Source of the DNA: Symbiodinium natans
Taxonomy: Eukaryota; Sar; Dinophyceae; Suessiales; Symbiodiniaceae
Assembly: GCA_905221605.1 (NCBI GenBank)
Contig: CAJNDS010002369.1
Location: forward strand, 293,655 to 355,654
DNA: 62,000 nucleotides
Direction: 5' to 3'
Shown: positions 42,801 through 51,190 of the stretch, in pieces
How the letters are laid out: each line of letters opens with the position of its first letter
How positions within the stretch are numbered: position 1 is the first letter of the stretch
Notes under the pieces: model-generated
The model's input: only the letters and a program-made list of their open reading frames with translations
Databases searched by the model: none
What the model was told of the DNA's origin: nothing
Program-made: the position numbers and the translations under genes

Positions 42801-45426
42801 TCGGGCGGGGAGGGGGGGGTGTCCCTAAACCCTATAAACCCGAAAATTCGGCTAGACCCAAGAGAAACCTAGGAATAACACGGGTAGCCGTTTTGGTTTA
42901 CTGGGGCTGTACAAGGGAACCTAAACCCTAAAAGAACAAAATAAAAACCTAGTCTGAGTCCTAGCCCTAAACCCTGAGCCAACTTTGCGTCCTAGTGGAC
43001 CTGACCTGACGGATTTTCTATGGTGGGGAAGCGGCCCGCTCGCCTCGTAGCGGGATCCGTCTGTGTGGATGTAGAGCCCGGCTCCATGCGCCTGATCCTG
43101 CGGTTTTGAACTGGGGTGAATAAGGGCTTGGGTTTAGGCTTTAGGGTCGAGAGAATATAGGGTTTGTTTGGAGTTGAGTAAAGTACCAAACCTCAATACC
43201 CAGTCGTGGGTTCGCAGTATACCCCAGTACAGACCTCCTAATCTAAGCCCTAAACCCGAAACCCTGAAGCCTAAACCCTAAACCCTAAACCCTAAACCCT
43301 AAACCCTAAACCCTAAACCCTAAACCCTAAACCCTAAACCCTAAACCCTAAACCCTAAACCCTAAACCCTAAACCCCAACCCTAAACCCTAAACCCTAAA
43401 ATCTTGTAAACCCTAAACCCCAAACTCCAACCCCACCCTCCCCACCCGCAGCCGCGCGCCTCCTGCCACCCCCCGATGTAGACATCTCCATCGGGATGCT
43501 CGTAACGGCCCTGTCCATGAGCCTTGCCCTTCGCCTGGAGTCTAGGTTCAGGGTTTAGGGTTTAGGGTTTAAGTTTAGGGTTTAGGGTTTAGGGTTTAGG
43601 GTTTAGGGTTTAGGGTTTAGGGTTTAGGGTTTTGGGCTAGGGTTCTTCCCCACTCCTCCCCAAGGCTCCCTTAGCTTCCCCAAGGCTCCCGAGGCACCTA
43701 CGCTTAATGAACCCCCTCCCTTAAGAACCCCATAAGTCCATAAGATTTGGGGTTTAGGGTTTAGGGGTTATATGGGCTTAAGAACCCCATAAGTCCATAA
43801 GATTTGGGGTTTAGGGTTTAGGGGTGGGCTTAACATTGGATTCAGGGTGTGCAAAGGGTTCAGGGAATAAAAGGGGCACGGACCCTGGTCTCGGTTGACT
43901 CTGTCAATATGGCCCTGGGGGCGGGAGTAGTGGGCACGGGAGCCCTTATACACGCGATAAACCCTATGAGTCATCAACTCTAGAAGGAGCCCTATGCCCC
44001 CCCCCTCCCCCCCACCCCCACACCCTGTGAACCCGATGCCATGAGACCTAAACCCTAAACAACCCTAAACCCTAACCCTAAACCCTAAACCCTAAACTTC
44101 GTTAGCTCTGAGAAGCTCCATGGGTATGTATAGAGCCAGGGTCCTAGGGTTTAGGGCTTGGCGAGCTTCCTGCAAGGGTTTAATATGGGGTTAGTGGCTC
44201 GTTTTGGAGGCAAGGGGAAGGTGGTCAGAGGGCTCTGGCAAGCTTTTGGAGTCAGATTTTCTTGACCTTCCAGGGACTTTTGGCAAGGGATTGAGCCTCT
44301 AGACCCTAAGACCTAAACCCTACAACCATCTAAACCGAAACCCCAAACCCTATTAAGCCCCAAGATGGCAGAGGGACTCATCGATCCCCATGGAGCTTCT
44401 TGGGGCTCGGATCGCAAGAGTCTGCCAAGGCACCCATTGGCCAGAATACCGGCCGCCATCTGCCCAGACCTCCCAAGCGGAGAGGTTTACGGTTTAGGGT
44501 TAAGGGTTTAGGGCTTAGGATTGCGGGTTTAGGGTTTAGGGTTTAGGGTCCCACCTGTTGGGTCCATGGGCCGCAGGGCCCGTCTGAATCAAGCTCGTAA
44601 GCGCTTTGTTTGCCGCTCAGGGTTTGGAACACGACACACACACACACACACACACTCGCATTTGGCCATGGAAGGTCAACTGCCATGTAGTCTTTGGGAG
44701 CAGAGTTTAGCTAGGCTGCCCAGTAACCTAGGCTAAAAAAGGGTGCCCTTTTTTGCTTAAAGGGGTTTATAAGGGAACCTAAACCCCCCCAAAAAGGGAA
44801 TAAGGTTACTGGGCATCCTAGTTAGGGCTTCAGGCAACCTTTCGCCACCTCGAAGAACTCCACAAGCCTCCGCCCCTCTCCAGTGCAGTCTGGAGAAGCA
44901 GCTCCAGTAGTCAAACGAAACCTCTTCAACCCTTTAGGGTTTAGGGTCTAGGGTCTAGGGTCTAGGGTCTAGGGTTTAGGGTTTAGGGTTTAGGGTTTAG
45001 GGTTTAGGGTTTAGGGTTTAGGGTTTAGGGTTTAGGGTTTAGGGTTTAGGGTTTAGAGTTGAAACCTGACATGCAAACTGCAGCGAAACCCTCCGCAAGA
45101 TCCAAGTGCCCAAACGTGCTCTAACCCGACGATATGTTGGAGAACTGACCCGATGGGGTTCTGGAGATTTCTTAGGGTCCCCCAACAGTCAAGCGCAACC
45201 TGCCAAACCTTGCTTGTTTCGGTGTCAGGAGTGTTCAATGGGTGTTCGGAAATATTCAGTATCTGTTTAGGCAAGGAGTTCATAAATGCACGAAAACCCC
45301 TGAGCTCAGGCCCACCTCACCCCTCATCCCTACACCCCTTAACCTTCCCCGGGCCTGGGTTCCTACACCGTGCTGGAGGCCCCCCAGAAAGGCGCCCGTG
45401 TAGACGGATCCGTCGGGAAAGGAGTG
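36841..45426 (-). CDS. MORN-repeat protein, at least 12 exons
   Basis: Membrane-associated MORN-repeat protein by family; partner and role unknown. Exons on minus: 45355-45426, 44434-44469, 43460-43534, 43044-43091, 42635-42668, 41946-42021, 40704-40764, 40090-40127, 38368-38426, 37988-38033, 37321-37373, 36841-36917. Sample words: FPDGSVYTGAFLGGLQHGVG; WADGGRYSGQW|AKGKAHG; YEHPDGDVYIGGW; DGSRYE|GQFAFDRQHGEG; WPDGATFTGQYRDGFKHGSG; DGSHYEGAFQQSG|NDLHGYG; NNRMHGDGEFIWADGRRYRG|; QYEEDMKHGQGTFQW|PDGRRY; EGQWRQGLQHG|EGVTRTGEW. Joining exons 1-6, 7-8 and 9-12 restores the YxGxWxxGxxHGxG register without a frame break, using GC or GT donors. Exons 6-7 and 8-9 do not join directly, so exons are probably missed. 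Stop at 36841; start not found. Introns carry heptamer arrays and introners. Confidence 0.88.
36948..37023 (-). CDS. coding-like block in the last MORN-gene intron
   Basis: After a TTCACAG acceptor, reads TKVEHMSHRFVTHFLGCLPP to HDSIA and a stop. It could be an alternative terminal exon of the MORN gene. Not recognised. Confidence 0.3.
37200..37285 (-). repeat. CCCTAAA array in MORN intron
   Basis: About ten imperfect heptamers between exons at 37321 and 36917. Confidence 0.9.
37400..37912. repeat. TTTAGGG and CCCTAAA runs in MORN intron
   Basis: Decayed TTTAGGG (37405-37515), CCCTAAA (37635-37715) and a near-perfect TTTAGGG array (37823-37912), all inside the intron between exons 37988-38033 and 37321-37373. 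Confidence 0.9.
38034..38157 (-). mobile_element. introner, family 2, in MORN intron
   Basis: Minus strand ctctgtggtgctttactgta to cctcctaagtgcagcag; matches the OST-alpha-like copy closely. It lies directly next to a family-4 element. Confidence 0.8.
38158..38262 (-). mobile_element. introner-like element, family 4, abutting family 2
   Basis: Plus strand tataggggcctcaagaatta then acagtagggttttggggg, matching 49923. Together with the family-2 copy it occupies most of the 334-bp intron between MORN exons 9 and 10. Confidence 0.7.
38617..38703 (+). repeat. TTTAGGG array (about 12 units) in MORN intron
   Basis: Near-perfect heptamers. Confidence 0.95.
38905..38965 (-). CDS. coding-like block, possible missed MORN-gene exon
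   Basis: Minus reading KAVGAQKREPCTRYDTLSSG then RGQ. It lies in the long gap between MORN exons 8 and 9 where the register is broken. A second such block is at 39490-39590 (minus, contains NVYSRKGSNKRVQSAGPERP). Neither is a clear MORN unit. Confidence 0.25.
38995..39098. mobile_element. introner-like element, family 7
   Basis: Plus strand ggggtggtttacgaaaatcg to ggtacccctattttgggaaa; inverted ends and a ccctttaaggggatt core as at 27573. Confidence 0.65.
39186..39281 (-). repeat. CCCTAAA array (about 13 units) in MORN intron
   Basis: Perfect heptamers. Further CCCTAAA runs follow at 39350-39375 and 39435-39490. Confidence 0.97.
39818..39976 (+). CDS. coding-like block next to a family-8 element
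   Basis: 39818-39890 reads RFLLPELSEVMGAGPTSNKL on plus after a CCGCAG acceptor. The family-8 element (39893-39976, gggatgttgcccccttatac to aaggggaatgtccc, with inverted ends) follows. The block is opposite in strand to the MORN gene that encloses it; a shadow is possible. Confidence 0.3.
39893..39976. mobile_element. introner-like element, family 8
   Basis: Inverted ends gggatgttgcccccttat / caaggggaatgtccc with inner pair aacagtcc / ggcctgtt. Similar layout at 50481-50575. Confidence 0.6.
40180..40235 (-). repeat. CCCTAAA run in MORN intron
   Basis: Seven imperfect heptamers between exons 7 and 8. Confidence 0.85.
40600..40650 (-). repeat. CCCTAAA run in MORN intron
   Basis: Six or seven imperfect heptamers about 55 bp downstream of exon 7. 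Confidence 0.85.
40770..40920. repeat. T-rich tract with two T-then-G runs
   Basis: T-rich sequence containing T22/G14 and T28/G10 runs. Plus ORFs of F and G here are artefacts. It lies in the intron between MORN exons 6 and 7. Confidence 0.9.
41098..41195. repeat. C-rich tract
   Basis: Almost pure C for about 90 bp with G interruptions; minus Gly-rich ORFs are artefacts. Confidence 0.9.
41285..41512 (+). CDS. unassigned coding-like block in MORN intron
   Basis: Plus ORF of 75 codons contains KTDVFLPRALKHILNGSPMQ then QMPIDGMG, with a stop at 41512. It is opposite in strand to the enclosing gene; may be nested or chance. AT-rich sequence without features follows to 41700. Confidence 0.3.
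   Translation: MSHFVCCYFMFFGGRVGKAARPRGKTDVFLPRALKHILNGSPMQQMPIDGMGCCHRILQRSTIKNVQSHHDIHTG
41763..41943 (-). repeat. CCCTAAG array grading into CCCTAAA
   Basis: About 16 CCCTAAG heptamers then about nine CCCTAAA. The variant is internally homogenised, which points to local amplification after the base change. Confidence 0.95.
42043..42221 (+). repeat. TTTAGGG array with variants (about 25 units)
   Basis: Includes TTTACGG and TAGGGG variants. It is 100 bp from a CCCTAAA array of opposite orientation, with MORN exon 6 (41946-42021) exactly between them. Confidence 0.95.
42247..42376. mobile_element. TIR element of about 130 bp
   Basis: The arms gttcttgagggaggggggtt and gttcttacaggagggggtgg (second read on minus) continue into ttcaagggggg on both sides. 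MITE-like, inside the MORN exon 5-6 intron. A related half element may be at 43645-43735. Confidence 0.75.
43268..43400 (-). repeat. CCCTAAA array (about 18 units) in MORN intron
   Basis: Near-perfect heptamers in the 368-bp intron between exons 3 and 4. Confidence 0.97.
43548..43632 (+). repeat. TTTAGGG array (about 12 units) in MORN intron
   Basis: Starts 14 bp upstream of exon 3 (43460-43534). Downstream, taagaaccccataagtccat occurs twice (43728 and 43781), a local duplication. Confidence 0.95.
44050..44096 (-). repeat. CCCTAAA run in MORN intron
   Basis: Six imperfect heptamers between exons 2 and 3. Confidence 0.85.
44714..44822 (-). mobile_element. introner, family 5, in MORN intron
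   Basis: Plus strand gctgcccagtaacctaggct to ggttactgggcatcctag; the inverted ends are longer than in the 24862 copy. Confidence 0.8.
44933..45057 (+). repeat. TTTAGGG array (about 18 units) in MORN intron
   Basis: Begins with TCTAGGG variants and becomes perfect; between MORN exons 1 and 2. Confidence 0.97.
45065..45283 (-). CDS. coding-like block in MORN intron
   Basis: Minus ORF with LPKQILNISEHPLNTPDTET and KVWQVALDCWGTLRNLQNPI. It is on the gene's strand but non-MORN; it could be a cassette exon or a fragment. Not recognised. Confidence 0.3.
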
Positions 45427-45479
45427 CTGGCGTTGACAAGTTTGGGCTTTCGGGTTGAGTCTTTCAAGTGAACCCATAA

Positions 45480-45615
45480 TAAGCTGGAAGTGAGTGGCTG
45501 GGGCATGAGGGACCTCTCAAAACATGCTTTGTACAACAAGACTTCTGAGTGCGTGTCCGGCATTGTCCGCGTGTTTGTGACGGCAGGTTTGCTTCGGACT
45601 GCAGGGAGGGGGGGG
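45480..45615. other. coding-like block upstream of MORN exon 1
   Basis: Minus reading contains MPDTHSEVLLYKACFERSLM; plus reading RDLSKHALYNKTSECVSGIV. A possible 5' exon of the MORN gene if minus. Confidence 0.3.
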
Positions 45616-45939
45616 GGGGGTCATGTGTCTGGTAGAGCTGAGGGTCTAGCGCTTAGGGTTTGGGTGGGGCGCTGAGGGTTTGAGGACTTTGAGACTTATA
45701 ACCCCGAAAGCACTGGAAGCCTAAAGTTAACAACCCACTTTAAAGCATCCAAAATACCGGGTAGTTGGACTTTTTTTAAAGCTTGAACCCCCCCTCCACT
45801 CCCCCAAACCACAGACCCTCAACCTTCTTGAGCCCATACTATCCAGCCTGATCAGCCCTTCACTTTACCGAAGCAACACACAACGTGCTCCTCGTTTCTG
45901 TGGGCCCAAACGAAGGCTTATAAGGGAGTACTGCTGGTA

Positions 45940-45975
45940 ACCCTAAACCCTAAACCCTAAACCCTAAACCCCTAT
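45940..45975 (-). repeat. CCCTAAA run
   Basis: Five heptamers. Confidence 0.9.
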
Positions 45976-46048
45976 AGACCCCCAGAACCCACCCAGTGGC
46001 CTTCTCTTCCTGCCTGATCTCGTTCTCCTCTTCTCCGCAGGAGCACAC

Positions 46049-46700
46049 TTGTCCCTGGCTTGGCGGCTGTGGGCTCATGAAGACGTCGGGTCCTTACCTT
46101 TTGAGGGCTTCAACCTGGGCTTCGAGATTTGCTTAAGGTTTAGGGTGACGGTCTGGGAACTTAGGATTTGGGGTTTAGGGTTGAAAGCTTGGGATTTTGT
46201 TGGGGGGGAGGGGTGCGGGGGTCCGGAGAGACCTGACAACGGGCATGCAGGTGGCATTGCATGCCCTAACCGCAGAAAACAACCAAACAACCATCTCAAA
46301 CCTGCGCTTCAAGGACGTGTTGCCGTCTTACCAGGTTTTATGGTTTGGTAGGGCTCAGGGCTAGGGCTTCGAAGGCTTCTGAAAGGCTGCTTAAGATGCG
46401 GTATGGGGTAGAAGCACACCCCAAACCACAAGCCTGTACGCCCAGAAACCTCGAGGCCATCCTAAACCCAGGAGTCTTCTCGGTGAGTTGCCTGAATGGA
46501 GGCTTCTGAAGCAAAACTCCGCAGCAAAACCCCAAACCCTAAACCCTAAACCCTCAACGCTAAACCCTGACCCTTGAGGGTTTGAGGATCAGGGTTTTTA
46601 GGGGTTTGGGAGCTTTAAGTGTTGAGGGTTTAAGAGATGGGCTTCCCCCCCAAGCAGTTGAGTTCAAGCCTCGTCAAGCCTTGCAAAACAAAGCGAAGGA
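46049..46700. other. coding-like blocks, mainly plus readings
   Basis: 46049-46130 follows a TTCTCCGCAG acceptor-like motif. 46210-46335 plus contains LTTGMQVALHALTAENNQTT then ISNLRFKDVLPSYQ. 46354-46509 plus contains SKASERLLKMRYGVEAHPKP and NLEAILNPGVFSVSCLNGGF with a stop. Minus alternatives are short. Not recognised. Confidence 0.35.
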
Positions 46701-46710
46701 ATAAAGCAAA

Positions 46711-46778
46711 GGGTTTAGGGTTTAGGGTTTAGGGTTTAGGGTTTAGGGTTTAGGGTTTAGGGTTTAGGGTTTAGGGTT
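46711..46778 (+). repeat. perfect TTTAGGG array (about 10 units)
   Basis: Uninterrupted heptamers. Confidence 0.97.
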
Positions 46779-46950
46779 TTCGGATTCATGCCCTCTAGGG
46801 TCTGCAAGGGTTGAAAACTTATAAAGCCCAGGCTCTACGGTGCAAGGTCTTTGGGGAGTTGAAGGCCCTCTCTCTGAAGCTTTCGACAGGCTCACGCCCA
46901 TGATGACGCACTCACCATCGGAAGCTCAGGACGAAGGTGAGTTAGGCTTG

Positions 46951-47060
46951 GCTGCACTTAGGAGGGTAGCTATAAATAAAATTGTTAGCTGCCTTACGAG
47001 GAAACCCAATAAACCCCAAAATGGCTAAGGATCTAAAGTTACAGTAAAGCACCACAAAGT
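46951..47060 (-). mobile_element. introner, family 2, with 8-bp target duplication
   Basis: Flanks CCTAACTT and CCTAACTC on the minus strand are a clear 8-bp duplication. The left minus flank reads MCPPRYKICSQDNLQEDPPN, so a minus-strand exon probably abuts it (about 47061-47120). Confidence 0.8.
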
Positions 47061-47457
47061 TAGGTGGGTCCTCTTGCAAGTTGTCTTGGCTGCAGATCTT
47101 GTATCTGGGGGGGCACATAGGCTCGTGAGGGAGAGGCCGGGTAATTAAGCCTATACTCCCCTTAGAACCTGAACAAACAGATTATGTTTAATATCCTCTT
47201 GGGTTTTCTATAAACAAATATAAAATATATTCCCAAGGGGGATATAGAAGCTTGGACCTCTGAGCATGGCGCCACGTATCAGGCTCATGGGCTCCAACCT
47301 CTATGAATGGGTTTGGGGGTTGACGGTTTCAGAGCTCTTGGCCCTCGGAGGGTCTTCATCTTTGATTCCTACTGCAGTGTCCGAGCCGTTTGGAGTGGCG
47401 CGCCAGTGCTCGCTTTGGGGCTCGTCCCCGCAAGCCCTTAAGCCCTGGAGACTATAA
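47061..47457. other. coding-like blocks around a family-3 introner
   Basis: Minus 47061-47140 contains HEPMCPPRYKICSQDNLQE. Plus 47251-47457 contains MAPRIRLMGSNLYEWVWGLT and LLALGGSSSLIPTAVSEPFG with a stop at 47457. The family-2 and family-3 elements favour a minus transcript; the plus ORF is longer. Unresolved. Confidence 0.3.
47163..47250 (-). mobile_element. introner, family 3
   Basis: Plus strand tgtttaatatcctcttgggt to attcccaagggggatatag, matching the OST-alpha-like intron at 34114-34216, same orientation, with the same internal hairpin. Confidence 0.8.
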
Positions 47458-48045
47458 ACCTACCGTATGAGGGTTTAGGGCTTAGGGGGGGTTTAGGGTT
47501 TAGGGTTTTTAGGGTTTAGGGTTTAGGGTTTATTTGGGGTTAGGGTTTTCTGAGGGTGTGGGGCTTCTGGGACCCTGATTCAGATCAATGCCAAGATCAC
47601 CAGGCACACAAGAAAGCAGCCGCAGTGTGATGGAAAGATGCGAGGCGTTTGCAGCATCGTCATGAACAACAGGAGAACTAAACCCTAAATCCTGAACCCC
47701 AAACCCTCAACCCGAGACCCGAAACCCTAAACACTCGGCCCTAAACCCGACACCCTGAACCCTGCAACTTACGCGACATACGACGACACCTCCAGAACTC
47801 CCAGGAGTCTCGTTCGCCAGTTCTTTTCTTGCGCCTTTCCAAGCTGATTCTCCGTTCACCAGCACTAGCACTACCTTTTCAACTGACTGGTTCTTAATCG
47901 GAAACCAGGGTCTAGGGTTTGAGGTTTATAAGCTTGAGTGAAGTCGGCGCCCCATGTAGTCTCAGAAAAGGGTTGACGGTACAGGGTTTAGGGTTTCGGG
48001 TTTAGGGTTTGGGGTTTAGGGTTTAGGGTTTAGGGGGGGGGGGCT
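47458..48045. other. heptamer runs and coding-like blocks
   Basis: TTTAGGG runs at 47480-47535 and 47975-48030. 47545-47680 minus contains VVHDDAANASHLSITLRLLS. 47762-47896 plus contains NLRDIRRHLQNSQESRSPVL and FLRLSKLILRSPALALPFQL with a stop. Not recognised. Confidence 0.3.
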
Positions 48046-48270
48046 ATGTCTATGGTAAACCCCGGAAATTCCCACTTAAGAACCGGTGCCGCAAAGCCCT
48101 ACGTTGTTCAACTCGCTCTGGCAGCGATAGAATTGCCCGAGATTGCAGATGTTGGCCAGGAAGCTTTCTGGACAAATTACCGATGCACCGACTTTCCAAT
48201 TATCCCGAGGAGCCGTCCTCGTGGTCCATTTCTCAAGTTCCTCAGTTCCTCCGCATCTTCCGGCGTAGTG
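48046..48270 (+). CDS. unassigned coding-like block
   Basis: Plus reading contains TGAAKPYVVQLALAAIELPE then IADVGQEAFWTNYRCTDFPI. It ends at a T-run/G-run (48270-48302). Minus frames are interrupted. Not recognised. Confidence 0.35.
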
Positions 48271-48357
48271 TTTTTTTTTTTTTGGTGGTGGGGGGGGGGG
48301 GGCCGAGAAGGAAAATCTGGCTCCTCTGGGGTACTTATCGCCTTCGGCTGATGCTCA

Positions 48358-48711
48358 GTGACCCTGACATCCCCAAGGCATCATGCCTCTGCATTTAAAC
48401 GTCCACGGTTGGCAAGAGTATGGGGGCCCCTTCCCAGGACTCATATCAGAGAAGGAATGGAACACGCAGACACATTGTTAGACCAGTATGCCCACCGACA
48501 CTTGTCCTACAGTATAGTCAGCAGTCCACGTCAAGGCTCCCAGATCTATCCCCTGAGCTATAGCATCCGAAACTCACACAAAAACTTTCGGTCCACGGCA
48601 TCTTGGATACCGCGGCTGAGCGAGAAAAAACACGCTGCGGCGCGCAGACGGCGATGGGAAAGAAGATGGCTGTTGTACAAGTGTCGAGGCTCAGAGCTTG
48701 TAGAGAACTAG
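48358..48711 (+). CDS. 118-codon ORF, unassigned
   Basis: One of the longer repeat-free plus ORFs. Contains REGMEHADTLLDQYAHRHLS, QIYPLSYSIRNSHKNF and a basic end (EKKHAAARRRRWERRWLLYK) before TAG. The minus strand also has two short protein-like stretches (for example GIDLGALTWTADYTVGQV), so strand is not certain. No family recognised. Confidence 0.4.
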   Translation: MTLTSPRHHASAFKRPRLARVWGPLPRTHIREGMEHADTLLDQYAHRHLSYSIVSSPRQGSQIYPLSYSIRNSHKNFRSTASWIPRLSEKKHAAARRRRWERRWLLYKCRGSELVEN

Positions 48712-48849
48712 GTGTCCATGCGTCCAGACGTACTCTTGGCAGCCTTATGCCGTATCGTGGTAGGGGGGGTGCAGTACCCAGGAGAAGCCCTAAACCCCAA
48801 ACCCCTACAACCTAAACCCTCAACTCTAAACTCCTGAACCCCTGAACTC

Positions 48850-49530
48850 CAAAGCCCATAGCTCTTTCAAGCCAGGAGCTGCGGGATTTCCGACGACTCC
48901 GACCATGCAAGGGGCTGTTTGAGCCTTCTTCGGGCTTTTGGGGTTTCAGCGGTTGCAGGGTTTAGGGGCTGCAGGGTTTCGGAGTTTCGGGTCTCAGGTT
49001 TCAGGGCCGAGGGTTGAGGCTTTGAGGGTTTGAGGGTCTTGAACCCACAGGATTTACAGGTCCTTGATGCTACGCGCTGCGCATGGGAAAGGTGTCATAC
49101 TGCCGACTCGCAGCCACAGCAGTGCTATGACATGTACGCGCAAAGTTTGAAATGACAGGCCGCAAACCCTACACCTGAAAACCCTACACCCCCCAAAAAA
49201 AACTCCCAACCCCCAAAACTGGCTTTTCACAAACCGGCCTGCCATCGCTGTGAAATGCTGCTGCCGTGCACCTGTTGCTGAATTTGCATCTGCACAGCAG
49301 CTTGTCACTACAGAAATGGGCTGCTGCAAGTATGGGGATTGTCGGCCTTCTTCGTTTTATTTCAGGAAATTCCTTGAACTTTCTTGGCTATTCTTGGCTG
49401 TCCCCTTGGCTCGCCGGGGTCAGGGACCCGAACAGCAGCCCTCAGAATTTGGATACGTCTGCCATACGGTGCTCCGGCGCAGGACGTCAAAGTCCCCCCG
49501 AAGGATGAACCCTAAACCCTAAACCCTAAA
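48850..49530. other. overlapping coding-like blocks
   Basis: 48872-48935 plus follows a CAAGCCAG acceptor (ELRDFRRLRPCKGLFEPSSG). 49250-49510 plus is open in two frames (VAEFASAQQLVTTEMGCCKY; GNSLNFLGYSWLSPWLAGV). 49054-49150 minus ends RVHVIALLWLRVGSMTPFPC. Not recognised. Confidence 0.3.
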
Positions 49531-49545
49531 CCCTAAACCCTAAAC
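49508..49545 (-). repeat. CCCTAAA run
   Basis: Five heptamers. The block to the right (49546-49655) is protein-like on both strands (minus KLAALVHLILSEGCSEGLEQ; plus KPENFWSHLLQSLRTSLRKN). Confidence 0.9.
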
Positions 49546-49730
49546 GAAGCCTGGGAAGCCCGAGAACTTCTGGAGTCATCTGCTCCAATCCCTCCGAACA
49601 TCCCTCAGAAAGAATGAGGTGAACCAGCGCAGCCAACTTGAGATCTAAGCTTAAACCCTCTATAGACCCTAGACCCTAGACCCTAGACCCTAAACCCTAA
49701 ACCCTATAGAAGCCTCTTTGAGAAATAGTC

Positions 49731-50126
49731 TTAGGGACTCTGCGGTAGGCGTAGGGGCTCTGGGAGGTGCCATTCGGCCTGCGCCCGGATTTCCCTATGG
49801 CTCTCTCGGATTACGAATTGGTGCTCTCTTTTCTCCTGAATTGTGTGCTCTCTTGGTCCTGAATTTTGTGCCCTCTTCCCTCCAGAAGGGAACAGCACCG
49901 TGAGTACATCAACCAAAGGGTACTATAGGGGCCTTAATAACTAGAATAAGGTTTTGGGGGTTATCAGAGTATAACTATACAGCGACCATAAGGCAAAACT
50001 ATTTGTAATTATCCCGACCCCTATAGTATTTGCATGGCCAGCTTCGCTGTGCTCGGGCCGCAGCCTGTGAGCTGCCACGAACTCCTCATGATGAAGGGGC
50101 GCAGAGCGACTTAGATGAGGACTTGC
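49731..50126 (-). CDS. 3' two exons of an unnamed gene split by a family-4 introner
   Basis: Exon A (50034-50126, after a TTTGAAG acceptor) reads ASPHLSRSAPLHHEEFVAAH to RPEHSEAGH. With a GC donor at 50033 and a CTATAG acceptor, exon B (49731-49922) continues in phase as YPLVDVLTVLFPSGGKRAQN, REHTIQEKREHQFVIRESHR, to LPEPLRLPQSP and TAA. High charge and a clean phase-0 GC-AG join make a real transcript likely. A plus ORF over exon B is its shadow. No domain recognised. Confidence 0.55.
49923..50033 (-). mobile_element. introner, family 4 (TIR TACTATAGGGG)
   Basis: Plus strand tactataggggccttaata to acccctatagta; inverted ends about 12 bp. It serves as a GC-AG intron. Confidence 0.75.
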
Positions 50127-50313
50127 CTTCAAAGCTTAGGATTTCGGGTACCCATGCAGGGACTCCCCCAAATAGGGGCCCCCTGAACCCCGATGTCCGA
50201 AACCCTACACGCCAAAATGCCAACCCCTCCCCCCCATCGCCCCCGAATTGGGTGACAGCCATGGTGTTAAGAGACCAAAGCTGGGAATTCTGATCCGCTC
50301 AGCACCATCTTAG

Positions 50314-50411
50314 TCACGCCAGTAGCGCCAGGTCGTCACCTGGAGATACAGAGCCGAGTGAAGGATGTTGGCGGTCCTCTAAGCTACGGCGCCTTGTTGC
50401 AATTCTACCCC
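50314..50411 (-). CDS. candidate C-terminal exon
   Basis: Minus reading IATRRRSLEDRQHPSLGSVS then PGDDLALLA and a stop. It is downstream of a family-8 element (50481-50575). Not recognised. Confidence 0.4.
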
Positions 50412-50480
50412 CCAAAAAACAGACAAAGAGAGAAAGAATGACTGAATGACTGCCCATGTAAGGCTGTAGGGTGTAGATTG

Positions 50481-50575
50481 GGATGTTCTCCCGTATACTA
50501 ACAGTCCACAATCGGGATTATCTTACCCCCGATTTTAGAAACTATTAAGGGCTGTTCGTGTAAGGGGCAAGCCAG
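50481..50575. mobile_element. introner-like element, family 8
   Basis: gggatgttctcccgtatact ... aacagtcc ... ggctgttcgtgtaaggggca; same end motifs as 39893. Confidence 0.55.
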
Positions 50576-50639
50576 CAAAGCGAAAGCCAGTGACCGAAAT
50601 TTGTGTCCACTGTGTGGAACTCACATAACCCATCCCTAT

Positions 50640-50693
50640 CCCTAAACCCTAAACCCTAAACCCTAAACCCTAAACCCTAAACCCTAAACCCTT
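50640..50693 (-). repeat. CCCTAAA array (about 7 units)
   Basis: Perfect heptamers. 50750-50850 to the right is a TTTAGGG-like run dominated by GCTTAGGG and GGGCTTA variants. Confidence 0.95.
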
Positions 50694-50849
50694 ACTTCGA
50701 GGCGTGGAGTCGGCTGGATGGCCTTTGAAATTCCGGCTTGTGGGTTTAGGGGGGGTTTAAGGGTGGAGGGTTTAGGGGTTTTGGGTTTAGGGGCTTAGGG
50801 GCTTAGGGGCTTAGGGGCTTAGGGCTTAGGGCTTAGGGCTTAGGGCTTA

Positions 50850-51185
50850 TGTAGGGCTTGCGAGGTAAGGGTTTCGGGTTCATGTTTACGAGACTTCGGG
50901 CATTCCCGACTATAAACTTGTGGAAGAGCTCCGGGCTTCCGAGTACGACTCCGTGGTGCTGGGAGAGCGAGAGCAGTGTTAACAAAGTTGCCGGGGGATA
51001 TCTGGCGTTTCTTGTCGCAATTAAGGGATCATCAGGGCTGAGAGTGTTGGATGCTTGATTCAGGTAAACCTAAACTCGGCTTTCCCTCCAAAACCTGCGT
51101 GCCCTATGGACGCTGCGGGTATTCACACTACAAGAAAGCCCCCCCCCCCTACACACCCCCAAATTGCCCTAAAACCACTTACTGG
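50850..51185. other. coding-like region, two frames on plus
   Basis: 50880-50982 reads HVYETSGIPDYKLVEELRAS then EYDSVVLGEREQC. A second frame runs to 51058 (KVAGGYLAFLVAIKGSSGLR). 51065-51140 contains CVPYGRCGYSHYKK. No single transcript model fits; no family recognised. Confidence 0.35.
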
Positions 51186-51190
51186 ATGGT

